A stretch of 47,713 bases of DNA from Leishmania donovani. Taxonomy: Eukaryota > Euglenozoa > Kinetoplastea > Trypanosomatida > Trypanosomatidae. Location: assembly GCF_000227135.1 (NCBI RefSeq), contig NC_018248.1:652505-700217 (forward strand). Direction: 5' to 3'. The notes under the pieces were generated by a model. The model was not told the DNA's origin and did no database searches. It worked only from the letters and a program-made list of their open reading frames with translations. Positions within the stretch are counted from its first letter, which is position 1, and the number at the start of each line of letters is the position of its first letter. The translations under genes were made by a program, and so were the position numbers. This document shows, in pieces, positions 20,673-27,911 of this stretch.

Positions 20673-22314
20673 TTTTTCGCGGTGGCCTACGTATGCAAGT
20701 GTGCACGTGTGTGTGTGTGTGTGTGTGTGTGTCTTTCACCGCCTTCCCTCCTTCCTTCTCGCTCTTGGCGGACGACGGGCAAACAAAAGATGACGCGCGC
20801 GCACTGTCGGCAGTAACGCCAGCGAAGAAACCATCTAAGAAAACGAGCAGACAGACTCAGATAATGTGGTGAGCACCGTGTAGCAGTGGCGCGGTCAAGC
20901 TCACGAGTGCCAGTCCGCTGAGTTTTCCCTCCTCCTCTCTTCTTCCTATCTCTGTGGAATGAATGACCTTCGGAGGGGGGTCTCTGCCTCTCTGTGTGGT
21001 GGCAGTTGCGGCGAATGCGTCGGTGCGTATGTGGGTGAACAGAGAGCTCGGGTCTGCCCGCCACCGGCAGAATACCTACACCCCCCTTGACTTTGGCCGA
21101 GATGATTAGCAGCGCCCACGCACACGCGCAGCCGGGTCGTGTATCTTGGGAATAAGCGGCTCCGCGGATGTCTCGCCTCGTCGTGGTGGCGCCTGTGCCG
21201 TTGGACGAGCCGGTGAGCAGTGCGCTGACGGGTCCGTTCTTTTTCAGGCGTCGTTTATGCTGTGTTGCACGCTCTTTGGTTGTTTTAGCCCCCCTCCCTC
21301 GTATTGCGTTTGCACGTTGCGCCCGAACGACGTCGATGCACTGCCGTCGTGCGAGGAGGGATTTGTGCGCGATAGGGTGTTGTGTGGGATGGGTGTCGGA
21401 GGTGGGGAGGTGGGGAGGGGGGGGCATAGGTAAGAGAGACACGATAAGGGAGAGGGGAGGGTCGCTGTGCTGGGTGGCAGGCACCCGCGACGCAACAAAC
21501 CAAACCGACTGAGATAAAGACTTCTTCGCTCTTGTTCGCCGTCGCTTGTGCGCGTGTGTGCCAGACAGACGACGAACGTCGGGGCCTGGCGCAGACAAAC
21601 ACGCACGCACACCACTGCGTGCATTATTTCCGTTGTTTCTCTCTCTCTGTGTGTGTGTGTGTGTGTGCGTCGAGGCAAAGGCGGTGGTACGCGCGTGAAA
21701 GCTCAGTGGCAAGAGCACCACCCACACGCGCCCACAGGTGCGAGGCAAACCGGTGTAAGAAAAACAAAAAAAAACACGGTGGTCCGAATGGGAGCGTGGC
21801 AAGACGTGTTTGAGGACAGCATCGCAGGAAGCGCGCAAGACATGAATGAAACACATCAGCATGGTCGTACTCAAAGAAAAGAGAGCGAAACGCGGAGGCG
21901 CGCGCGTCATCCGAGACCGGCGGACGGGAGGAGGCATGCATACAACCACAAAAGCCACGTACAGGATGGAGAGAAAAGCTCCGGCACCACTCAGTGCCTG
22001 CGCCACACACCAAACACATGTACACGCACGCGCATACACATCTGCACCGATTAGGGCACCGTCACCGCCGCCCTACGTGGTCTAGCCCCTCCCCCTCCCC
22101 CTGTACGCGCACGGCCGTTGTGCAAAGAATCTATACATTTGAAGCGAGGAAAATATCAGAAACACGCTAGGATGTACGCACGCACATGATCCAAGGCAGC
22201 GTGGAAGGTGCGTGCGTCCGTGCAACAAGCTGCAGCCATGTGGGGAGAGGCAGGCACAGGCGGAGACCGGCGAGGGCAGGGTGCACGGATAGTGCCATCG
22301 CCTCCCTCCCTTTT
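20673..22314. other. Spacer and 5' UTR upstream of the NEK-like kinase
   Basis: A (GT)13 tract at 20707-20732, (AC)13 in the transcript, ends 35 bases before the kinase ATG. Candidate acceptors are CT at 20687-20688, with only the AC tract behind it, or CT at 20804-20805 with a short purine run at 20819-20830. A second GT tract lies at about 21648-21667. A 450-codon open frame crossing this spacer on the minus strand has low-complexity His-Thr and Arg-rich composition and is not taken as a gene. Confidence 0.5.
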
Positions 22315-23772
22315 CTACTGTGCTGCCATGTCCGGGTTGACGATGGTCTTTGCCATTACTTCCATGGCGGCGTCGTTGGCGAGAATAGTCTGCCGCAGGT
22401 TGTTCGTCTTGAGCACCTGGTCGCTGATGGCATCCTCTAAGTTCTGCAGGTTCGCGTGGATCTCCTGCAGGCTCTCCTCAGTCTGTCGACGAGCTTCCGC
22501 GGCGGCCAGAGCCTGGTTGCGGGACTCGCTGCGCCACATATCCAGCTCGCGAGTCATGCTATCGATGTCGTCGTGAATGGCCTCCAGGAACTTGCCGAGT
22601 GGATTCGACGCTTTGGTGAGAAGCTGCAGCTGCTCGCGTAGCTGGTGGAGGTCGCTGTCGCCAAGCGCGTGACTGCCGCCACCGCGGGAGGCGGTGTTCT
22701 TGCTGCTGTGGATGATGATGCCGCCACCCGCAGGGGCGGCAGCAGCGGCGCCGTCGCCGCCCACCTCAGCGCGGCGGGCGACAGCCTCCTGGTCACGCTT
22801 CGCCTTGAGCGCCTGCTGCCCAAGCAGACCCTTAACGTCAGCGTCCTCGGCCACGGCCGCGGTCCGGGCCGCCGGCTTCACCTCGTACTGCTCCGCCACC
22901 TTCTGCCAGTCCTCCTTGTCTTCGTCCTCGCTCTCCGTGTCTGCCTTGCCACGCTTGCCTTCGCGAATGACACCGACCGCCGGCGTCGCATCCGCCGCCG
23001 CATTCTGCGCCTCGATGACTTCGTGCGTCGGCTTCGGGCGCGGCGGCGCTTTGCGCGCGCTCGTCGTCGCGGTGTCGACGGCTCCTGTCGACTCGCGCTT
23101 CCGTTCCTCGCGGTGGCGGTGCCGCTCCGTCTCGCCAGAGGCAGCGGTCGCGGCGGCCTGGTTGGTGGTCTCCTCCTTGGTTCGGCTTGGCGGCTCCGCC
23201 GCTGCCCTCTCCTTCGCCTTCTCCGCCTCCCGCTTCTTCTCCTCGTGGCGGCGACGGCGTTCCTCCTCGCGCCGCTTCGTGCGCTCCTCCTCGGTCTCCT
23301 GCAGCGGTGCCTTGGTTTCGCCCGACTCCTTCTTCGACGACGGCGCCGGGGCAGCGGCGGCTGCAGGCGCTGGTTCGCCGCCGCCGCTCACCTTCCGCAC
23401 CGCCGCCGCCTTTTGCGCCGACGACAGCGCGGCGCACTGGGCAAGTTGCTGGAAGAGCTCGTTCGTCTTCTCCGCCTCTTCGCCGGCGACGATCTTGGAG
23501 GGGCGTGCGGTGACAGGGGTGCCAGTGGCAGCCTCGACAGCGGCGATAAGCTTCTCCAGAAACTGTACCTTGGCCTTCTTATCCGCCACCTTGGCACTGT
23601 CGAGTTGATCCGCGTCGAAGAGCCCGTCAGGGAAGCCGGTCGCCTTCATGAAGGACATGACAATATCGTGGATGTACCGGAATGGTGGCCGGCTCAGCAG
23701 TTTGTCCGTGAGCCTCGGAGCCTGGATCACAGCCCCCAGCTCCTTCTGCGTCTTCTCGATAATGGCCTCCAT
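22315..23772 (-). CDS. IFT54: Intraflagellar transport protein IFT54 (TRAF3IP1/MIP-T3 homologue)
   Basis: The protein has 485 residues from ATG 23770-23772 (begins MEAIIEKTQK) to TAG. IFT54 is a subunit of the IFT-B train that carries cargo along the flagellar axoneme. The N-terminal calponin-homology-like domain (about 1-115) is strongly diagnostic: LTDKLLSRPPFRYIHDIV at 21-38, KIVAGEEAEKTNELFQQLAQC near 93-113. A low-complexity Lys/Glu/Arg/Ala linker follows (about 150-340), with runs such as EEERRRRHEEKKREAEKAKE. The C-terminal coiled coil (about 370-480) contains RELDMWRSESRNQA, matching the conserved MIP-T3 tail. The frame stays open upstream of this ATG, but those 72 residues do not match the family and lie beyond a good splice signal at 23830-23866. 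Its neighbour is the NEK-like kinase. Confidence 0.95.
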   Translation of the reverse strand: MEAIIEKTQKELGAVIQAPRLTDKLLSRPPFRYIHDIVMSFMKATGFPDGLFDADQLDSAKVADKKAKVQFLEKLIAAVEAATGTPVTARPSKIVAGEEAEKTNELFQQLAQCAALSSAQKAAAVRKVSGGGEPAPAAAAAPAPSSKKESGETKAPLQETEEERTKRREEERRRRHEEKKREAEKAKERAAAEPPSRTKEETTNQAAATAASGETERHRHREERKRESTGAVDTATTSARKAPPRPKPTHEVIEAQNAAADATPAVGVIREGKRGKADTESEDEDKEDWQKVAEQYEVKPAARTAAVAEDADVKGLLGQQALKAKRDQEAVARRAEVGGDGAAAAAPAGGGIIIHSSKNTASRGGGSHALGDSDLHQLREQLQLLTKASNPLGKFLEAIHDDIDSMTRELDMWRSESRNQALAAAEARRQTEESLQEIHANLQNLEDAISDQVLKTNNLRQTILANDAAMEVMAKTIVNPDMAAQ

Positions 23773-23829
23773 CTGCGCCCCCACCCCCCGCAACGCAGGA
23801 TAAGACGAGAGAGCAGCAGCAGCAGCCAG

Positions 23830-23866
23830 CTGGCAGCGCGACGATGACGGAAGAAGAAGCGAGGAA
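23830..23866 (-). promoter_or_regulatory. Putative trans-splice acceptor of IFT54
   Basis: The purine run 23848-23866 is followed by CT at 23830-23831, leaving a 5' UTR of about 58 bases. It excludes the longer open frame and supports the start at 23772. Confidence 0.5.
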
Positions 23867-24849
23867 ACAGTTTGATGCGCCTCTACGTCTGCAACTGTGT
23901 ATGTGGGCTCAAGTGTGTCTTGGCCTGCCTGGGTATGTCCCAGGCCGGCGAAGGCACGTGCACGGCTGCTGTGTTTTCTCTTGCGCACACGGCCTCCTGC
24001 TGCAGGGAGGGCGGGAGGGAGAGAGGGAGAAGGGCAGTCGCTGACGCGATGCGAGGCGCTCTATCAATTACAGCCCACACTTGGCCGTGTTTTCTTCTTT
24101 CACGCGACACGCAATACAACGCAAAGGAAAATGATAATAATCAGCGGAGGCAACGCGCAGTACAGAAACTACGGCATCGACACTGTCACGCGCAGAGAGA
24201 CGCATCCGACACACGCACACACACACGCATGAATATGGAGATCGACCCCAAAGGGTAGAGATGAGGAGAGCAGAGATGGAGAGGCTGGGAGAGCGAGGGG
24301 GAAGGGAGAGAGAAGAGCGCCAAATCACAGTGAGCCGCGTGCGACTTCGTCGCCGCAGCAACCCTCTTTCCTTTGGCGAAGGGCCGTGCACCCCGTGGAC
24401 ATGAGGTGGTGGTGGTGGCGTGTGTGTGGGAGGGGGGAGAATAAGCAGCTGTGCCGCTTCTTTTCTCTCCATTTGTGGATCTAACTCTGTGCGCACGACG
24501 GCGTGTGTGTGTGTGTGTGTTGGCGTGCGCACGTGAGCTACAGTAGGTAACGGCGTGGGCATACACAAGCACGCACGCACGCACGCGCGCGCACACACAC
24601 AAAAAAAGACGAGGCACGCCAAGCAGAGGTGGAAGTCGCATGGTGTCCGATGGAGGCAAACCTCCATCGAAGGACAAGCCGTTTTGAGGGGCGAAGGAAA
24701 ACATCGCACGGAAGCTGTGCATGAAACGCGGAAGCTTCGCCATCGCCATCAGCTCCCCAGACTCACAGCACTGATGAGCGGCACGCCTCAACAAGAAGCC
24801 TCCCGCCAACCCTGCCCTCACGCACTCCACAAGAAAGAGAGAAGGCCGA
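23867..24849. other. Gene-free spacer right of IFT54
   Basis: No supported gene. It contains GT runs near 24503-24520, a run of alternating CG/CA at about 24570-24600, and purine-rich blocks near 24260-24320. Confidence 0.5.
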
Positions 24850-25290
24850 CTACCTCTGCGCGAGATCACTCCTCCTTCCCACGCCGGTTGCTGGAGCCGG
24901 CTCATTGGACCAGCCCAACGAGCGCAGTACGCGAATCCACGCCTCGTCACCGCTGTAGTGGTGCAGTGCGTCGTCTATGAAAAGTCGCTTTGAGTTGAGC
25001 AGCAGCGCATTGTACGCGTGCAGTACCTCCTGCAACGCCTTTAAGCACGCAGCGCAGCAAGGACAAGCTGGGGCTGCCTCCGCCGGAACCGGGGATCTCT
25101 GACCCGACCTGCTTGCTGTCGTGGTGGTGGTGGTAGGAAGGTCGGCACCGGTGCGTTGCCCGACAGCTAACCCCGGTCGTGCCCGGTTATTGCCTGGTGG
25201 TCGTCGTGATGCGTATGGGGCGGCGACTCTGCGGACAGACATCGAGGTTTGGGCACCTCCGCGAGGTGCTAGCGGCTCACGTCCCGGCAT
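24850..25290 (-). CDS. Small orphan protein with CPCCAAC motif
   Basis: The protein has 146 residues from ATG 25288-25290 to TAG. A second ATG at 25240-25242 would give 130 residues. The first two thirds are Arg/Pro/Thr-rich and look disordered. The C-terminal third looks like folded protein, with CPCCAAC at 76-82 followed by amphipathic helices (ALQEVLHAYNALLLNSKRLF, then DEAWIRVLRSLGW). A splice-type signal (CT 25299-25300, purine-rich run about 25312-25328) lies just upstream, which argues for a real gene. The Cys cluster could bind metal or be modified, but four closely spaced Cys are not a standard zinc finger. I do not recognise the family and infer no function. Confidence 0.6.
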   Translation of the reverse strand: MPGREPLAPRGGAQTSMSVRRVAAPYASRRPPGNNRARPGLAVGQRTGADLPTTTTTTASRSGQRSPVPAEAAPACPCCAACLKALQEVLHAYNALLLNSKRLFIDDALHHYSGDEAWIRVLRSLGWSNEPAPATGVGRRSDLAQR

Positions 25291-25298
25291 CCGGCCGG

Positions 25299-25328
25299 CT
25301 GTGTCGAGTGGTGGGGTGGGGGAGAGAC
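25299..25328 (-). promoter_or_regulatory. Putative trans-splice acceptor of the 146-residue gene
   Basis: A G-rich purine run at about 25312-25328 is followed by CT at 25299-25300, nine bases before the ATG at 25290. The tract is interrupted by T residues, so the signal is moderate. Confidence 0.4.
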
Positions 25329-25910
25329 AGTGGTGTGCGGAACCTGTGAGACTGAGGTTGCAGCCGTTGCGAGCGCATGGCGAGAGGCGCACGCAAGGAA
25401 ACGCGCGTACGTGCTTTGGCACGTAGGAGCTTCTCGCGTCTGCCTCTGTCCCTTTCTGTGCGCGTGCGAGTGTATGCAGGCGGAGATGGAGGGGACGGGC
25501 CGACGTATCATGATGCGTGTGAAAATGGAAGTGAGCAAAGAGCGAGAGACGGAGGGAGAGCGAGGCGGTGATGATGAGGGGCATCGGCGTGAGTGCGAGG
25601 GCGAGAGAGAGGGGCTGTGAGAAGTGATGGAGCGGGCGTGGTGGGATACAGGGAGGCCCTTTATGACACACATGCGAGCACACTCACGGGGCATCGCCTT
25701 CTTTTTGATTCGTGCTGACGTCTTCTGCTTTCGCCCTCGCCATTAGCTGTGCACGCGCACACGCACACACAGAGATGATGGCGGCCTGCGGCGGAAACAA
25801 GGAAAAGGCTCGCAGGATACCGCGAAGGAAGGCGAACGCTTCAAACGACAACAACAAACAACTCTGTAAACGCATCCGACACACACATACGAAACACATT
25901 CAAGGCGCCG
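25329..25910. other. Spacer downstream of the pseudoperoxidase gene
   Basis: No gene seen. The sequence is a mixture of purine-rich runs (about 25530-25620) and CA-rich stretches near 25755-25772 and 25875-25890. Confidence 0.5.
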
Positions 25911-27137
25911 CTAAGCGGAATTCGGGTCCGAGTACGGACGGAGTCGCTTGAAGTTGCTCTCAATCATCTTCGTGAAGGCCGACTGGAACTGCTCCCGCCA
26001 CAGCTCCTCGTCCGCGGCGTAGCGTACCACGAGCTCGCGCCACGTTTTGTTCTTTAGCAGCTCCAGCTCCGCCGCGTTCACGACACACTGCCGCTTCTTT
26101 GTCTTCCCGTCGGCCTTCTCCTTCACGTAGACGCACTTCAAAGTTTGCGGCAGCGCCGCCACCTCCTTGTTGTCCTGCGTCCGTGCCACCGTCAGCGGGG
26201 CAAAGGCCTTCTCATGCTCCAGCAGAAACTGGTAGTAGCGGTTGTTGAGTATGTAGCGCTTCCCAGTGTGCGTGGCGCCTTCGAGGCCGCTCACATCCTC
26301 GTGAAACTCGCCGACGCTGTGGCAGGCGAGCAGCGCCACACACTCTGCCTCGGTCAGGCCGCCGAGGGCGTGCAGTATCGTAGGAATCGAGAAGACTTTC
26401 TGATCTGGGTCCTTTGGAATGTTGCGCTTTGGGGCCGTGTCGCTGTCGTTGCGGCCCCACCTCCACTGATCTAGGATTGCCTCGTAGGGGCCGTTCAGGT
26501 ACTTGATGCCGGCTATGGCAGCGAGCGAGGCGACATCCTCGGTGGAGGAGGCGGGGTAGGTGTTGGAGAGATAGTTCATGATCCCCGCCACGTCGTTCAG
26601 CCCCCGCACCACTGCGCACGACTCGTCGACCGTGTCGGCCGGGAACCCGGCACGACGCGCCGCCAACACAAACGCGGTTCGAATGCTCGTCGCGGCCAAG
26701 TCGGGGCGGAACTCGAACTGCTTACACGCCGATGCTACCACGTCCTCCCTGGCGTACTTGGGTTTGATCTTCGACTCGTCCACCTCGACAAAGTGCCCCG
26801 CCAGCCAGCCCGCGCAGAGGCAGCCCAGACACATCAAGATCAGCCACGTGTGATTCATGTGTTCCCACGACTTGTACGGGTTTGCCTCCTCCGTGTCCTT
26901 CCGGCCAGGCCCGACTTCCGGCGGGGCTTTGAACATGTTGTGACGCGTGCGGGAGGAAGAAGAAGAGGCGCTGCCTGTCGCAGACACTGAGTGTGAGAGG
27001 CGGCGAGCGAACAGTGCAGCGCCGCCCCACGCGGAGAGCGAGGAAGATGTGCGGGAGGCGCTACCCCGGCGGAGCAGCGTGGTCGGTGCCCATAGAGCAA
27101 GGCCACCGCCCCACGCGCAACACGACGAGCGGAGCAT
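25911..27137 (-). CDS. Class I heme peroxidase-like protein (Leishmania pseudoperoxidase)
   Basis: The product is 408 residues from ATG 27135-27137, or 341 from the internal ATG 26934-26936 (MFKAPPEVGP). Numbered from the internal Met, C107 and H206 fall exactly where I recall the distal thiolate and proximal histidine heme ligands of the L. major pseudoperoxidase, which is reported to protect against peroxynitrite. The proximal block LLACHSVGEFHEDVSGLEG (202-220) matches ascorbate/cytochrome c peroxidases. The distal triad is lost: the region of the active-site Arg, Trp and His reads VLAARRAG (90-97). A hydrophobic segment at about 31-49 may anchor it in a membrane. The 67-residue extension before the internal Met has many Arg/Ser/Ala and no acidic residue, like a mitochondrial presequence, and the nearest good splice signal favours the longer form. 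Confidence 0.9.
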   Translation of the reverse strand: MLRSSCCAWGGGLALWAPTTLLRRGSASRTSSSLSAWGGAALFARRLSHSVSATGSASSSSSRTRHNMFKAPPEVGPGRKDTEEANPYKSWEHMNHTWLILMCLGCLCAGWLAGHFVEVDESKIKPKYAREDVVASACKQFEFRPDLAATSIRTAFVLAARRAGFPADTVDESCAVVRGLNDVAGIMNYLSNTYPASSTEDVASLAAIAGIKYLNGPYEAILDQWRWGRNDSDTAPKRNIPKDPDQKVFSIPTILHALGGLTEAECVALLACHSVGEFHEDVSGLEGATHTGKRYILNNRYYQFLLEHEKAFAPLTVARTQDNKEVAALPQTLKCVYVKEKADGKTKKRQCVVNAAELELLKNKTWRELVVRYAADEELWREQFQSAFTKMIESNFKRLRPYSDPNSA

Positions 27138-27140
27138 TCG

Positions 27141-27214
27141 CTGATAACCACGCAGGCGCACACGGGCACACTCGCACAGCGGTGGCGAAGGGGAGACGAG
27201 AGAGAGGGAGCGAG
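27141..27214 (-). promoter_or_regulatory. Putative trans-splice acceptor of the pseudoperoxidase gene
   Basis: A purine run at 27184-27214 is followed, in transcript direction, by CT at 27171-27172 and again at 27141-27142, both just upstream of ATG 27137. By contrast, the polypyrimidine tract next to the internal ATG (26951-26968) has no AG between it and that ATG. This makes the longer protein the likelier product. Confidence 0.5.
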
Positions 27215-27911
27215 TCGGAGGGCAGAGAAGAGTGTGCGTGTGCGCGGAGGGCTGTGAGGGAAGGCGGAAGCCAACGGCAGAGAGAGGCAGGCCACGGGAG
27301 GCCGGGGAAGGCGATGCGCCACTCGCTCCTTCTCTCACATCATGCCCTCTGCGCCGAGGACGAGGAGACGCACACGCGCAGCTGTGGCGCTGCGGCTTAA
27401 TCCGCCTTCAGGCCCATAACGAGGTGCTTCAGCAGGCGGCACCCCCTTTAGGAGAAAAGAGGGGGAGGTGCTGCCGCCGCCGCAGCAGCACAGACACAGA
27501 GAGGGAGAGGCCGTGGCGGGGCATCTGCACAGAAACATGTTTGCAGTCGTGTCACCGTATCTAAGCGCGCATGGCAAGAAAAACGCAAGGAGGTGCACAA
27601 CGAGAGCGAGAGAAACGCGTGCGCACGCGTGCGTAGACAAGAGCGCAAGCGAGTCCGCAACGAGACACGCGGTGGCGAAGGCGGTTTGGGCCGTGTTGGA
27701 CAACAGCAGCAGAAAGAACGGAAGAGAGAAAGAGACACAAAAGGCACTTTGCCTGCACGTAAACACACACACAAGAGGGCGCTCGGGTCGTGTGCAAGCC
27801 GACGCGTCCGCGCGGACCCCTTCACTGCTTCCCCCTCACCGACGAATCGGCGCGCCGGCCTCACGTCCTACCCGTTTCGGCTCTCCTCTGCCTACACCAT
27901 CCCCCCTATCC
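27215..27911. other. Spacer between the WD40 gene and the pseudoperoxidase gene
   Basis: No gene is supported. Open frames here are short or are continuations of neighbours' shadows. It includes the 3' UTR of the WD40 gene. Confidence 0.5.

Noticed and set aside
20687..22039. 450-codon minus-strand open frame upstream of the kinase
   Set aside because: The translation is dominated by His-Thr runs and Arg/Ser/Pro filler from microsatellites, and it overlaps the probable kinase 5' UTR.
22645..23847. 400-codon plus-strand open frame
   Set aside because: It is antisense to IFT54, with Arg/Leu-rich composition that mirrors the coding bias of the real gene.
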